Notes under the pieces: generated by a model
Database searches by the model: none
Told to the model about the DNA's origin: nothing
The model's input: only the letters and a program-made list of their open reading frames with translations
In this document: one piece after another, positions 1 through 9,678 of the stretch
Layout: each line of letters starts with the position of its first letter
How positions within the stretch are numbered: the stretch's first letter is position 1
Assembly (NCBI RefSeq): GCF_009707385.1
Contig: NZ_CP046115.1
Coordinates: 1-64,000 of the forward strand
Source: Klebsiella oxytoca
GTDB lineage: Bacteria; Pseudomonadota; Gammaproteobacteria; Enterobacterales; Enterobacteriaceae
Direction: 5' to 3'
Length of the DNA stretch: 64,000 nt
Program-made: the position numbers and the translations under genes

Positions 1-62
1 GCGTAGGCCGTTCGAAATTCGTTCGGATTTACGCGAAAGTCAGTGAAATTATTCAAGTTTAG

Positions 63-215
<153 letters not shown>

Positions 216-230
216 TAAAGCTAACCCTGA

Positions 231-590
231 GTGGTTAAGCTCGCATTTCCCAGGGAGTTACGTTTGTTAACTCCCAGTCATTTCACTTTCGTCTTCCAGC
301 AGCCATTACGGGCTGGCACGCCGCAAATCACCATCCTCGGCCGCCAAAATTCGCTGGGGCATCCCCGCATCGGTCTTACCGTCGCCAAGAAAAACGTTAA
401 GCGTGCGCATGAACGCAATCGGATTAAACGTCTGACGCGCGAAAGCTTCCGTTTACGTCAGCATGAACTCCCGCCAATGGATTTCGTGGTGGTGGCGAAG
501 AAAGGGGTTGCCGACCTCGATAACCGTGCTCTCTCGGAAGCGTTGGAAAAATTATGGCGCCGCCACTGTCGCCTGGCTCGCGGGTCCTGA
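231..590 (+). CDS. rnpA: Ribonuclease P protein component
   Basis: This 119-residue basic protein binds the RNase P RNA (rnpB) and helps it cleave 5' leaders from pre-tRNAs. The RNR signature region is visible around residues 55-75 ([19 protein letters not shown]), followed by the [14 protein letters not shown]-terminus. The start is GTG, as in E. coli, giving [13 protein letters not shown]; a weak start fits its low expression relative to rpmH. Its last 37 bp overlap the start of yidD in another frame, which suggests translational coupling. The length equals the E. coli protein. Confidence 0.97.
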   Translation: MVKLAFPRELRLLTPSHFTFVFQQPLRAGTPQITILGRQNSLGHPRIGLTVAKKNVKRAHERNRIKRLTRESFRLRQHELPPMDFVVVAKKGVADLDNRALSEALEKLWRRHCRLARGS

Positions 591-811
591 TAGGCCTGAT
601 TCGGGTTTATCAACGCCTGATTAGTCCGCTACTCGGGCCGCACTGTCGTTTCACACCAACATGCTCAAGCTACGGAATTGAGGCATTGCGCAGGTTTGGA
701 TTGATAAAAGGCAGTTGGTTGACGGTGAAACGCGTATTAAAATGCCACCCTTTACACCCTGGTGGTGACGATCCCGTCCCGCCTGGACCATTTGATACCA
801 GAGAACACTAA
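554..811 (+). CDS. yidD: Membrane protein insertion efficiency factor YidD
   Basis: This 85-residue protein of the YidD/DUF37 family associates with the inner membrane and helps YidC-dependent insertion. The family core is visible: [23 protein letters not shown], with its cysteines at about residues 31 and 37, then the C-terminal [14 protein letters not shown]. An amphipathic N-terminal helix (residues 10-28) probably provides membrane contact. It overlaps rnpA by 37 bp and is only 2 bp from yidC, so rpmH-rnpA-yidD-yidC is one transcription unit. The start is the ATG inside the end of rnpA. Confidence 0.95.
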   Translation: MAPPLSPGSRVLIGLIRVYQRLISPLLGPHCRFTPTCSSYGIEALRRFGLIKGSWLTVKRVLKCHPLHPGGDDPVPPGPFDTREH

Positions 812-813
812 CG

Positions 814-2460
814 ATGGATTCGCAACGCAATCTTCTTATCATCGCTTTGTTGTTCGTGTCTTTCATGATCTGGCAAGCCTGGGAGCAGGATAACAATCCT
901 CAGCCTCAGCAGCAGACCACGCAGACAACGACCACAGCAACGGGTAGCGCCGCCGACCAGGGCGTACCGGCCAGTGGCCAGGGGAAATTGATTACGGTAA
1001 AAACCGATGTGCTTGACCTGACCATCAACACCCGCGGTGGTGATGTTGAACAGGCGCTGCTTCTGGATTATCCGAAAGAGCTGAAGTCAACTGAGCCGTT
1101 CCAGTTACTGGAAACCACGCCGCAGTTCACCTATCAGGCGCAGAGCGGTTTAACCGGTCGTGATGGCCCGGACAACCCGGCTAACGGACCGCGTCCGTTG
1201 TATAACGCTGATAAAGATGCGTTTGTGCTGGCTGAAGGCCAGAACGAAATCGTCATTCCGCTGACGTACACCGATAAAGCAGGCAACGTATTCACCAAAA
1301 CTTTCACCCTGAAGCGCGGTGAGTATGCGGTGAACGTTGGCTATAGCGTGCAAAACGCCAGTGAAAAGCCGCTGGAAATCTCGACCTTCGGTCAGCTGAA
1401 GCAAACGGCTAATCTGCCGAGCCATCGTGATACTCAGACCGGCGGTCTGACAACGATGCATACCTTCCGTGGCGCAGCGTACTCATCGTCTGAAACGAAG
1501 TACGAAAAATATAAATTCGATACTATCGTCGATAACGAAAACCTGAACGTCAGCACCAAAAACGGCTGGGTTGCCATGCTGCAGCAGTACTTTACTACCG
1601 CATGGGTTCCGCACAATAACGGTACTAACAACTTCTACACCGCCAACCTCGGCAACGGTATTGTGGCTATTGGCTACAAATCTCAGCCGGTTCTGGTACA
1701 GCCGGGTCAAACCGATAAGCTGGAAAGCGTGCTGTGGGTTGGTCCGGCAATTCAGGACAAAATGGCCGCCGTTGCGCCACATCTTGACCTGACCGTTGAC
1801 TATGGTTGGCTGTGGTTTATTTCCCAGCCGCTGTTCAAACTGCTGAAATGGATCCATAGCTTCCTGGGCAACTGGGGCTTCTCCATCATCGTTATCACCT
1901 TTATCGTTCGTGGTATCATGTACCCGCTGACCAAAGCGCAGTACACCTCCATGGCGAAGATGCGTATGCTGCAGCCGAAAATTCAGGCAATGCGCGAGCG
2001 TCTGGGCGATGACAAACAGCGTCAAAGCCAGGAAATGATGGCCCTGTATAAAGCTGAGAAGGTTAACCCGCTGGGTGGCTGCTTCCCGCTGATTATCCAG
2101 ATGCCAATCTTCCTTGCGCTGTACTACATGCTGAGCGCCTCGGTTGAACTGCGTCATGCGCCGTTTATCCTGTGGATCCACGACCTGTCCGCACAAGACC
2201 CGTACTACATCCTGCCGATCATCATGGGCGCGACGATGTTCTTCATTCAGAAGATGTCTCCGACTACCGTGACCGACCCGATGCAGCAGAAGATCATGAC
2301 CTTTATGCCGGTCATCTTCACGGTGTTCTTCCTGTGGTTCCCGTCTGGTCTGGTGGTGTACTACATCGTCAGCAACCTGGTCACCATTATTCAGCAGCAG
2401 CTGATTTACCGTGGTCTGGAGAAGCGTGGCCTGCATAGCCGCGAGAAGAAAAAATCCTGA
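814..2460 (+). CDS. yidC: Membrane protein insertase YidC
   Basis: YidC (548 residues, the E. coli length) inserts and folds inner-membrane proteins, alone or with SecYEG; Fo subunit c and MscL are classic substrates. An uncleaved N-terminal anchor lies at residues 5-22 ([14 protein letters not shown]). A large periplasmic beta domain follows (about 40-340), with a Gln/Thr-rich linker before it. Five membrane segments occupy about 345-535, and the tail is basic (REKKKS). The conserved Arg of the insertase groove is present in TM2 ([10 protein letters not shown]). The gene follows yidD by 2 bp. A terminator-like hairpin lies downstream, before mnmE. Confidence 0.98.
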   Translation: MDSQRNLLIIALLFVSFMIWQAWEQDNNPQPQQQTTQTTTTATGSAADQGVPASGQGKLITVKTDVLDLTINTRGGDVEQALLLDYPKELKSTEPFQLLETTPQFTYQAQSGLTGRDGPDNPANGPRPLYNADKDAFVLAEGQNEIVIPLTYTDKAGNVFTKTFTLKRGEYAVNVGYSVQNASEKPLEISTFGQLKQTANLPSHRDTQTGGLTTMHTFRGAAYSSSETKYEKYKFDTIVDNENLNVSTKNGWVAMLQQYFTTAWVPHNNGTNNFYTANLGNGIVAIGYKSQPVLVQPGQTDKLESVLWVGPAIQDKMAAVAPHLDLTVDYGWLWFISQPLFKLLKWIHSFLGNWGFSIIVITFIVRGIMYPLTKAQYTSMAKMRMLQPKIQAMRERLGDDKQRQSQEMMALYKAEKVNPLGGCFPLIIQMPIFLALYYMLSASVELRHAPFILWIHDLSAQDPYYILPIIMGATMFFIQKMSPTTVTDPMQQKIMTFMPVIFTVFFLWFPSGLVVYYIVSNLVTIIQQQLIYRGLEKRGLHSREKKKS

Positions 2461-2467
2461 TTCTCTT

Positions 2468-2581
2468 CATTCTTCAAGCCGCAGATGCGTTGGCTTCGTT
2501 AGTTCGTCCCGGTCACTTACTTCAGTAAGCTCCCGGGGCCTCTCTAACTTGCCGCCTTCCTGTAACTTGAACTATTTCGAG
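2468..2581 (-). repeat. ERIC-type (IRU) intergenic repeat
   Basis: About 115 bp between yidC and mnmE reads, on the minus strand, as the enterobacterial ERIC palindrome. It has a left arm with CAGGAAGGCGGCAAG, a central GGGAGCTTACTGAAGTAAGT followed by GACCGGG, and a right arm with GCCAACGC and GGCTTGAAG. The arms pair imperfectly into a long hairpin. Related copies lie at about 17.4 kb and 20.2 kb. ERIC elements are non-autonomous and transcribed within mRNAs. I identified it by remembered consensus, not by alignment. Confidence 0.75.
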
Positions 2582-2607
2582 AATCTACGGTAAAGTTAAT
2601 GCCAGAG

Positions 2608-2633
2608 AAGGCGGTCAATAGACCGCCTTTTTT
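2608..2633 (+). terminator. Rho-independent terminator of the rpmH-yidC operon
   Basis: A 9-bp perfect stem (AAGGCGGTC paired with GACCGCCTT, loop AATA) is followed by a run of T. It lies about 150 bp after yidC and 20 bp before mnmE, on the coding strand, so it should end most transcripts from the yidC side. Confidence 0.8.
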
Positions 2634-2654
2634 ACATCTACATAGAGAGTCACC

Positions 2655-4019
2655 ATGAGCCATAACGACACTATCGTCGCCCAGGCAACCCCACCGGGAC
2701 GCGGTGGTGTGGGCATCCTGCGCATCTCTGGCCTGAAGGCGCGCGACGTTGCGCAGGCGGTACTCGGCAAGCTACCGAAGCCGCGCTATGCCGACTATCT
2801 GCCGTTTAAAGACAGCGACGGCAGCGCGCTGGATCAGGGTATTGCCCTGTGGTTCCCCGGCCCGAACTCCTTTACTGGTGAAGACGTGCTGGAGCTTCAG
2901 GGCCACGGCGGCCCGGTTATTCTGGATCTGCTGCTCAAACGTATTCTGACGCTGCCCGGCGTGCGCATCGCTAACCCGGGTGAGTTTTCCGAACGCGCGT
3001 TCCTCAACGACAAGCTCGATCTGGCGCAGGCAGAGGCCATCGCCGACCTTATCGACGCCAGTTCAGAGCAGGCGGCCCGTTCGGCGTTGAACTCCTTACA
3101 AGGCGCCTTCTCCGTACGCGTTAACCATCTTGTGGAAGCACTTACTCACCTGCGCATCTACGTGGAAGCGGCGATTGATTTCCCGGATGAAGAAATCGAT
3201 TTTCTCTCCGACGGTAAAATTGAAGCCCAGCTGAACGACGTTATCGCCGATCTTGACGCCGTTCGCGCCGAGGCTCGCCAGGGTAGTCTGCTGCGCGAAG
3301 GGATGAAGGTGGTGATAGCCGGGCGGCCGAACGCCGGGAAATCGAGCCTGCTGAACGCGCTGGCCGGTCGTGAAGCGGCTATTGTTACGGATATCGCCGG
3401 TACCACCCGTGACGTGCTGCGCGAACATATTCATATCGATGGTATGCCGCTGCACATCATCGATACCGCAGGGCTGCGCGATGCGAACGATGAGGTTGAA
3501 CGCATCGGTATTGAGCGCGCCTGGCAAGAGATTGAACAAGCCGACCGCGTGCTGTTTATGGTCGACGGTACCACTACTGACGCTACTGACCCGGCGGATA
3601 TCTGGCCGGATTTTATCGCCCGCCTACCGAAAAACCTGCCGATTACCGTGGTGCGCAACAAAGCGGATATCACCGGCGAGACGCTGGGGCTGAGCGAAGT
3701 AAATGACCACTCACTTGTTCGCCTCTCGGCGCGCACCGGCGAGGGTGTTGACGTACTGCGTAACCATCTCAAGCAGAGCATGGGCTTTGAAACCAATATG
3801 GAAGGCGGTTTCCTGGCGCGTCGCCGCCATCTGCAGGCGCTGTCCGACGCCGCAGAGCACTTGCAGCAGGGTAAAGCGCAGCTTCTGGGCGCCTGGGCCG
3901 GCGAGCTGCTGGCGGAAGAGCTGCGCCTTGCCCAGCAAAACCTGAGCGAAATTACCGGTGAATTTACCTCTGACGACCTGCTGGGACGCATTTTCTCCAG
4001 TTTCTGTATTGGTAAGTAA
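2655..4019 (+). CDS. mnmE: tRNA modification GTPase MnmE (TrmE)
   Basis: MnmE (454 residues) works with MnmG to add the aminomethyl or carboxymethylaminomethyl group at C5 of wobble U34. Its partner mnmG lies at about 36.2-38.1 kb in this window. Domains in order: a tetrahydrofolate-binding N-terminal domain (1-118), a helical domain, then an inserted G domain (about 215-375) with GRPNAGKSS (G1), TTRD (G2), DTAG (G3) and NKAD (G4), and a helical C-terminus. The protein ends in CIGK, whose cysteine is the family's conserved C-terminal residue. In E. coli tnaCAB follows; here it does not. Confidence 0.98.
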   Translation: MSHNDTIVAQATPPGRGGVGILRISGLKARDVAQAVLGKLPKPRYADYLPFKDSDGSALDQGIALWFPGPNSFTGEDVLELQGHGGPVILDLLLKRILTLPGVRIANPGEFSERAFLNDKLDLAQAEAIADLIDASSEQAARSALNSLQGAFSVRVNHLVEALTHLRIYVEAAIDFPDEEIDFLSDGKIEAQLNDVIADLDAVRAEARQGSLLREGMKVVIAGRPNAGKSSLLNALAGREAAIVTDIAGTTRDVLREHIHIDGMPLHIIDTAGLRDANDEVERIGIERAWQEIEQADRVLFMVDGTTTDATDPADIWPDFIARLPKNLPITVVRNKADITGETLGLSEVNDHSLVRLSARTGEGVDVLRNHLKQSMGFETNMEGGFLARRRHLQALSDAAEHLQQGKAQLLGAWAGELLAEELRLAQQNLSEITGEFTSDDLLGRIFSSFCIGK

Positions 4020-4041
4020 CCTTAGTTTGTGAGCATTGACT

Positions 4042-4080
4042 AACCCGCTTTAATGCTCTGTTAAAGGCGGGTTTTATTTT
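4042..4080 (+). terminator. Terminator after mnmE
   Basis: A hairpin of AACCCGC-TTTAA with TTAAAG-GCGGGTT is followed directly by TTTATTTTTT, 22 bp after the mnmE stop codon. It is a canonical intrinsic terminator on the coding strand. Confidence 0.85.
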
Positions 4081-4082
4081 TT

Positions 4083-4292
4083 GGTAGGGGGCGTATTGTT
4101 GGCAACGGCGCGCTGAACGTTGAAATCGTCGATGTCGCCGTTGACCCGGATCATCAATAGAAAAGTCAGGGTCGTCAGCACCAGGATGGATGAAAACGCG
4201 CTAAAAGGAGCATACGTTTCGCTGGTGGCTGACGTTCCCGAACTGTATGCAAAATTTGGTTTTTCCAGCGTCAGGTCCAAAAGCCAAAGCAT
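4083..4292 (+). pseudogene. GNAT N-acetyltransferase relic
   Basis: No intact gene is present, but two plus-strand frames spell the second half of a GNAT-fold acetyltransferase. Frame 4083 reads GRGRIVGNGALNVEIVDVAV then DPDHQ, which is strand beta4 and the start of the acetyl-CoA loop. It hits TAG at 4158 where the family has the Q-G/x-K-G loop. The match then continues one frame over (from about 4186) as MDENALKGAYVSLVADVPEL then YAKFGF, the usual beta5-to-C-terminal stretch. The first half of the gene is absent because the mnmE terminator abuts it. A minus-strand frame over the same bases looks membrane-like but is better explained as a shadow of this relic. The reading is based on family motifs only. 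Confidence 0.65.
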
Positions 4293-4373
4293 AGCGAAAT
4301 TGCTTGCTCGTTATGGCTCATACCAGCTCAGGTCGCGTAGTCTATTGAATTTACAAATAAAAGAAGAAATATC

Positions 4374-4814
4374 ATGAGTATGGATTACTGGCTTCAGGCA
4401 TTCGATAATGGCAAACAAGGCTTTTTCCCACTTTCTATTGTCGAGGAGGCGTTTGGCGATGCTCTCACCGGTAAAGAGATTACTCGCAGTCAAAAAGCCG
4501 GAGAAATACTCGTTTCATTTAAACTTAAATATTCCCGGCAACCCGATTATGACTTTTCTATATGGGCGACCGATGATACTCCCCCTTTAATCAGCAATCT
4601 TAGCTTTGTACATAATCCAGGAACAGATGCTTTCTGGCAGAGCGTGGTGGATATTTTGACGATCACCAATACGGCTTTGTACTGGGCTGATGCGGAAGAT
4701 GCGCTGGTCATTGGGCGACCGCAAACCCGGCAGCACCTGCCGCCGGATATGATTGAAACGCTGGGTGAGCCTCGGGTTGTTTCCTCATTCAAGGAGCTTT
4801 GGCTGCACAAATAA
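4374..4814 (+). CDS. Hypothetical protein, 146 residues
   Basis: I do not recognise this protein. It starts MSMDYWLQAFDNGKQGFF (ATG at 4374, or the second ATG two codons on) behind a weak purine-rich stretch, AAGAAG. It is soluble in appearance, mildly acidic and rich in aromatic residues, with no signal peptide or membrane segment. A central FSIWATDDTPPLISNLSF segment and a C-terminal PPDMIETLGEPRV segment are the most structured-looking parts. The upstream DNA is AT-rich compared with the flanking housekeeping genes. It sits alone between a degraded acetyltransferase and a convergent HAD phosphatase, where E. coli has tnaCAB. Size and composition are similar to many small immunity-type proteins, but no toxin gene is adjacent, so I assign no function. 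Confidence 0.7.
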   Translation: MSMDYWLQAFDNGKQGFFPLSIVEEAFGDALTGKEITRSQKAGEILVSFKLKYSRQPDYDFSIWATDDTPPLISNLSFVHNPGTDAFWQSVVDILTITNTALYWADAEDALVIGRPQTRQHLPPDMIETLGEPRVVSSFKELWLHK

Positions 4815-4828
4815 CGCCTGCAGACGAT

Positions 4829-5536
4829 TTACGTTGGCGATAACCGCGCCATCTGGACAGAATGTTCAGATGTGAATAAAAGCGCCGGGCCAGTATCGCC
4901 TTCATCCATAATGCGGACCCCAAGAAAATCAGGGATAGCAAGCATCGCGCCGCAAGTCAGTAAATCATTGCCGCCTATCCCTACACAATAAGCTCCGGCG
5001 GCAACGGCGGAAGTCACCCCACTTCGGGAATCCTCAAAAACAACCGTCTGACTCGCCGGGATCCCGAGGCGCTCTGCCGCTAACAGATAAGGATCGGGAT
5101 AGGGCTTCCCTCTGGAAACATCATCGCGCTCGACGATAACTGAAATGCAGGATTGCACCTGCAACATCTCTATCACCCGGTCGATTTTCTCACGCCAGCC
5201 GCTGGTGACGATACCGACGGTGATTCCTGCATCTTTAAGAGAAGTGATGAGCGTCGCTACGCCAGGAATAGCGTTATAGCTGGCGGTGTTTTCAACATGA
5301 ATAATATGAGCCTGAACTTTCTGCCGATCGATAACAGGAAGATCATGAAACAGGGCCTTAATAGTATGCGGTCCTGGCTGACCGTGAATATGCTTAATAA
5401 TATCCTCTTCGCTAATTATGCGGCCGTACATATTTGCCGCTTCACACCATGCGCGCTCAATAACCGCATTAGAGTCAATTAATACACCATCCATATCAAA
5501 GAGAACAGCGAGCTTTGTCGATTTATTTTGATACAT
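4829..5536 (-). CDS. HAD-family phosphatase (beta-phosphoglucomutase-like)
   Basis: This 235-residue haloacid dehalogenase hydrolase probably dephosphorylates a small sugar phosphate; the substrate cannot be told. Motif I is FDMDGVLIDS (nucleophile Asp14, acid/base Asp16), motif II is the VTSG stretch, motif III is the lysine of GKPYPDP, and motif IV is FEDSRSG. A helical cap of the beta-PGM/Gph type lies between motifs I and II. An ATG nine bases upstream (5545) would overlap the AAGGA ribosome site, so the second ATG (MYQNKS) is preferred. It converges with the 146-residue gene 14 bp away and diverges from a broken LysR gene, which was probably its regulator. Confidence 0.85.
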   Translation of the reverse strand: MYQNKSTKLAVLFDMDGVLIDSNAVIERAWCEAANMYGRIISEEDIIKHIHGQPGPHTIKALFHDLPVIDRQKVQAHIIHVENTASYNAIPGVATLITSLKDAGITVGIVTSGWREKIDRVIEMLQVQSCISVIVERDDVSRGKPYPDPYLLAAERLGIPASQTVVFEDSRSGVTSAVAAGAYCVGIGGNDLLTCGAMLAIPDFLGVRIMDEGDTGPALLFTSEHSVQMARLSPT

Positions 5537-5644
5537 AAATGTCATCCTTACTTACAGGCATTGATAAATATTTATTAAGCAGTATGCCTGCGATGGCGAT
5601 TACGTGTATAATTCCCTTTTTTCAGCGTTCAATAAACGTCAGGA

Positions 5645-6523
5645 ATGGATATACGACTCTTACGCGCTTTTGTTACCGTCGCCGAACAAGGTAGCTATCA
5701 CAAGGCCGCTCTGGCTCTGCATATCACGCAGCCGGCGCTATCCAAACAAATCCAGGCTCTGGAACTGCTGATTGGCGGCGCTCTTTTCCAACGCGGACGC
5801 CACGGCGCGGTACTCACCGAGCTTGGGCAGCAGCTGTACTCAAAAGCCGATGAACTGGTGAAACAACACCATAGCTTTCTGAACTATACCCGAGAAATAC
5901 AGAAAAAGACGACCAATAGTTTACTAATTGGATTTGGGATCTCATCTTTTAATACCGTCCCAGGCTGGATTAATACTTTTCAGTCAAGGTATCCGAATAT
6001 AGAAATATCCGTAAACCATATCCCCTCAAGTATTCAATGTAAATTATAAACGGATGGTGAGCTACATATTGGATTTATTCGACTGCCAGTGATAGAGCCG
6101 CTTAGTTCAATATTCATTAAAAATGAAAAGCTTATTCTGGCAATACCATCAGACATGTTCAGGCAGCAAAAAAGCGAGCGGGATATCTTAATGTCGAACA
6201 CTATCCTGCAAATTAACTCTGCGCTTAGCCCCTGTCTCGCAGAACAGACAAAGCAATATCTTCTGTATAATGGCATCACAGCTGAACCGACATCGGTGAC
6301 GGATGACATTCATGCCTTATTGGCCTTAATCGCTGGCGGAAACAGCGTGGCGCTGCTGCCAGAAAGCGTTCGTAATTTTCTGCCTGCAGGAGTAAGCCTG
6401 CATAAGCTGGAAGGTCATCAGGCTGGCTGGGATATTGGTCTCGCGTGGAATCCAGGGATAAACCATCAATTACGCGATAGCTTTATTGAAAGCGTAAGAA
6501 ACGTTATAAACTCAATCGATTAA
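5645..6523 (+). pseudogene. LysR-family regulator interrupted by an in-frame stop
   Basis: The frame from ATG 5645 reads as a typical LysR protein: HTH at residues 1-60 (MDIRLLRAFVTVAEQGSYHK, then AALALHITQPALSKQIQALE) and then the effector domain. It stops at TAA 6047-6049 after IQCKL. The very next codons in the same frame continue TDGELHIGFIRLP, the standard LysR 'dGeLdigi' strand, and run to 6523. One base change in that codon (for example TAA from TTA) explains it, with no frameshift. Without the stop the protein would be 292 residues, normal for the family. It diverges from the HAD phosphatase gene. A 134-residue product could still bind DNA but would lack the effector domain. Sequencing error cannot be excluded. 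Confidence 0.85.
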
Positions 6524-6643
6524 ATTATCTCCACCCAGTTCCTGACCGTTTTTCCTCCCAGGAAATCATTGTTGTCCAAATGGCAACTCGTACGACCGTA
6601 CTAACCCCACTATCCTGTACAGCATTCATCTGTGAGGGTTTCT

Positions 6644-7828
6644 ATGGCACGCTTTCTTATCTGCAGTTTTGCGCTGGTTCTGCTTTATCCATCCGGCATC
6701 GATATGTATCTGGTCGGTCTACCGCGCATTGCGCAGGATCTGGGTGCCAGCGAAGCTCAGCTGCATATCGCTTTTTCGGTTTATCTGGCCGGGATGGCTG
6801 CGGCGATGCTGTTTGCTGGTCGTATAGCCGATAAATCAGGCCGTAAGCCCGTTGCTATTTTCGGTGCCATTGTCTTTATTCTCGCCTCGCTTCTCTGCTC
6901 ACAGGCGCAGGTCAGTACCCACTTCCTGGTCGGGCGTTTTATTCAGGGGATTGGCGCGGGCAGCTGCTACGTTGTCGCCTTTGCCGTGCTGCGCGATACT
7001 CTGGACGATCGCCGCCGCGCGAAGGTTCTCTCCCTTCTGAACGGCATTACCTGCATTATTCCGGTACTGGCACCAGTATTAGGCCACCTGATTATGCTGA
7101 AATTTCCCTGGCAGAGCCTGTTCTATACCATGGCCGGAATGGGCGTACTGGTGACTCTGCTTTCCATATTTGTTTTAAGAGAAACTCGCCCAATATCCGC
7201 TCCTGGCGCGGCAGCACGGCAAGATATCGCCTGCGAGTCGCTGCTTAATCGCTTTTTCCTTAGCCGCATTGTCATTACAACCCTGAGCGTAACGACCATC
7301 CTGACATACGTTAACGTCTCTCCGGTACTGATGATGGAGGTGATGGGATTCGATCGCGGTACCTATTCCATGATCATGGCGATGATGGCGCTGGTCAGTA
7401 TGGTGGTGTCATTCTCGACGCCGTTTGCTCTGACCATGTTTAAACCCCGTACGATGATGCTAACCTCGCAGACGCTGTTTTTTATCGCGGGCGTGCTGCT
7501 TAGTCTCTCCACCAGCCAGACGATGACGATGCTGGGACTGGGGCTGATTTGCGCCGGCTTCTCCGCCGGATTTGGCGTGGCGATGAGTCAGGCTCTGGGG
7601 CCATTTACCCTGCGCGCGGGCGTCGCGAGTTCAGTTTTGGGGATTGCTCAGGTCTGCGGTTCTTCCCTGTGGATTTGGCTGGCCGCTATCGTCGGACTCA
7701 GCGCGCTGAATATGCTGATCGGGATACTTATTGCCTGTAGCATAGTGAGTATTGTACTGATTATGGTCGCCTCTCCGGCGCGGAAAGCACAACGCTATGA
7801 AGAAACCCCTGTCGAGTCTCGATCTTAA
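6644..7828 (+). CDS. mdtL: Multidrug efflux MFS transporter MdtL
   Basis: MdtL is a 394-residue, 12-helix major-facilitator drug:proton antiporter of the DHA1 family; in E. coli it gives chloramphenicol resistance when overexpressed. The start used is [20 protein letters not shown], five bases after a GAGGG ribosome site; an upstream GTG would add four residues but overlaps that site. The motif A loop ([10 protein letters not shown]) follows TM2, and [10 protein letters not shown] marks TM4. The last 32 bp overlap yidZ, so the two are cotranscribed. In E. coli it follows tnaB; here it follows the broken LysR gene. Confidence 0.95.
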   Translation: MARFLICSFALVLLYPSGIDMYLVGLPRIAQDLGASEAQLHIAFSVYLAGMAAAMLFAGRIADKSGRKPVAIFGAIVFILASLLCSQAQVSTHFLVGRFIQGIGAGSCYVVAFAVLRDTLDDRRRAKVLSLLNGITCIIPVLAPVLGHLIMLKFPWQSLFYTMAGMGVLVTLLSIFVLRETRPISAPGAAARQDIACESLLNRFFLSRIVITTLSVTTILTYVNVSPVLMMEVMGFDRGTYSMIMAMMALVSMVVSFSTPFALTMFKPRTMMLTSQTLFFIAGVLLSLSTSQTMTMLGLGLICAGFSAGFGVAMSQALGPFTLRAGVASSVLGIAQVCGSSLWIWLAAIVGLSALNMLIGILIACSIVSIVLIMVASPARKAQRYEETPVESRS

Positions 7829-8756
7829 CTTACTGTTGTGTCTGCAGCTCTTAACCCAGGAGCTCAGCGTGACCCGTACGGCGAAACGGATGAACGTTTC
7901 ACCGTCAGCGGTAAGCAAATCGCTGGCTAAACTGCGCGCCTGGTTTGACGATCCGCTGTTTGTGAAAACGCCTTTAGGGTTGTCTCCCACGCCTCTGATG
8001 AGCAGTATTGAGCAGGATCTGGCCGACTGGATGCAGATGGGTAATCAGATCCTCGACAAGCCTCACCATACCATGCCTAGCGGGCTGAAGTTTGAACTGG
8101 CGGCGGAGTCACCGCTGCTGATGATCCTGCTAAATATGCTTTCGCAGCAGATCTATCAACGTTACCCGCAGGCGCTGATCCGTCTGCGAAACTGGGATTA
8201 CGATTCGCTGGATGCAATTATTCGCGGTGAAGTCGACATCGGATTTTGCGGCCGGGAAACCCATCCTCGTTCCCGGGAGCAGCTCAGCCAGCTGCCATGG
8301 TATATCGATTTTGAAGTCCTTTTTACCGACCTACCGCAAGTATGGCTGCGCGCCGATCACCCAGCGCTTAACGATGAGTGGAATCTGGACACTTTCTTAC
8401 GTTATCCGCATATCAATATCTGCTGGGAACAAAGCGACACCTGGGCGCTGGATGATGTTCTGCACGATCTGGGGCATAAACGCACCGTGGCGCTGACCGT
8501 TCCGGGTTTCGAACAGTCGCTGTTTATGGCGGCCCAGCCTGATCATACGATGCTGGCTACTGCTCCTCGCTATTGCGCTCGTTATAATCAACAGCATCAT
8601 CTGCCGCTGGTCTCACTGCCCCTCCCGCTGGAACCATCGCAGCTGGAGAAAATACGCGTTCCTTTCACCCTCCTGTGGCATAAGCGCAACAGCTACAATC
8701 CAAAGATCGTCTGGCTCCGGGAAACGCTCAGACAGCTCTATATTGAGCCGCTTTAA
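7797..8756 (+). CDS. yidZ: LysR-family regulator YidZ
   Basis: This 319-residue LysR protein has the same length as E. coli YidZ, which has been linked to survival of nitric oxide under anaerobic conditions. The N-terminal winged helix is clear ([20 protein letters not shown], then [20 protein letters not shown]), followed by a linker and a periplasmic-binding-protein-like effector domain. The start codon lies inside the end of mdtL, 32 bp before the mdtL stop. That argues for translational coupling and perhaps a shared role, though its targets are not visible here. Confidence 0.93.
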   Translation: MKKPLSSLDLNLLLCLQLLTQELSVTRTAKRMNVSPSAVSKSLAKLRAWFDDPLFVKTPLGLSPTPLMSSIEQDLADWMQMGNQILDKPHHTMPSGLKFELAAESPLLMILLNMLSQQIYQRYPQALIRLRNWDYDSLDAIIRGEVDIGFCGRETHPRSREQLSQLPWYIDFEVLFTDLPQVWLRADHPALNDEWNLDTFLRYPHINICWEQSDTWALDDVLHDLGHKRTVALTVPGFEQSLFMAAQPDHTMLATAPRYCARYNQQHHLPLVSLPLPLEPSQLEKIRVPFTLLWHKRNSYNPKIVWLRETLRQLYIEPL

Positions 8757-8903
8757 CCTCAGGTTGGCCCTCCTTACGCAATGAATTGTAAAATTCATGC
8801 GTTTTCCCTTTTCAAGGGGTGATTTCCGCATTAAAACCTGACAATTCTGAGCCATAATATAATTCGCAATTTTTATTATTGACCATTAATCACGGAGCGA
8901 AGA

Positions 8904-9641
8904 ATGGCAACGCATTTTGCAAGAGGGATACTCAATACCCGAGAGCCGCTATCAACACGCCTGTCAGCGGCATGTCATCAATCCGCAAGGCGCCTGCCTG
9001 AGTACCGACAAAGCCGCTATCGCGCATCACGGTCACTACTCGCAGAACTCCTCTTTATGCTTTACGGCATCAGCGAACTTCCTGAAATAATTGACGAAGA
9101 GAATGGAAAGCCCGCTTTTCGTGATGAAAATCTCCCGCGTTTCTCCATCTCTTATACCGGAAATATCGTCGGCGTCGCGTTAACCACGGAAGGCGATTGC
9201 GGACTGGATATGGAATTGCAGCACGCTTCCCGGGGTTTACACTCATCCCACAGCAGGGAACGCAGCGCGTTTAACCGCAATGAGCGTCTGTGGATTAACA
9301 ATCAGCACGACCCTGTCGAAGCTCGCGCCCAGCTGGATGCACTACGCAAAAGCGTGCTGAAACTGACCGGTCAAGCCGACGTTAACTTACAGCTTCTTCC
9401 AGGCTCCGGGCGGCTACGGACAGACAGCCCGCAGCCAATCGAAGCCATCTGCGATGCCGAAACGGTACTGGTGTGGTCTATCGCCGCCAGCCCGGATATC
9501 GGCCAGCTGAAAGTCTGGGAATATAGTGGTAAAGAAGGCTGGCTCAGCCTGCCCGACGCACAGGCTCGCGCAAAAGAGCCGTCCGCGCGGCTGATGCGCT
9601 TTACCAGTCTACCGGTAGAAAAAGCCTTTTCCCTCAACTGA
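8904..9641 (+). CDS. yieE: Phosphopantetheinyl transferase-family protein YieE
   Basis: This 245-residue protein belongs to the 4'-phosphopantetheinyl transferase superfamily, which moves phosphopantetheine from CoA to a serine on carrier proteins. The first metal/CoA motif appears as CGLDMELQ (around residue 98), and the second as the ALRKSVLKLTG helix. The C-terminal half is more variable. The ATG follows GGAG by eight bases. It is collinear with the E. coli yieE gene (249 residues). Its carrier-protein target is unknown, and no carrier or synthase gene is close by. Confidence 0.92.
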   Translation: MATHFARGILNTREPLSTRLSAACHQSARRLPEYRQSRYRASRSLLAELLFMLYGISELPEIIDEENGKPAFRDENLPRFSISYTGNIVGVALTTEGDCGLDMELQHASRGLHSSHSRERSAFNRNERLWINNQHDPVEARAQLDALRKSVLKLTGQADVNLQLLPGSGRLRTDSPQPIEAICDAETVLVWSIAASPDIGQLKVWEYSGKEGWLSLPDAQARAKEPSARLMRFTSLPVEKAFSLN

Positions 9642-9678
9642 CCGGTTTTCCCGGCCATCATGATGCAAAGGAGCAATC

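Noticed and set aside
1483..2436. A 317-codon minus-strand frame opposite yidC
   Set aside because: His/Gln/Arg-rich shadow of the yidC codons without recognisable domain or start signal.
4074..4292. 72-codon minus-strand frame with a hydrophobic stretch
   Set aside because: The opposite strand spells GNAT motifs in two frames, a better explanation, and the minus frame has no ribosome site of note and starts inside the relic.
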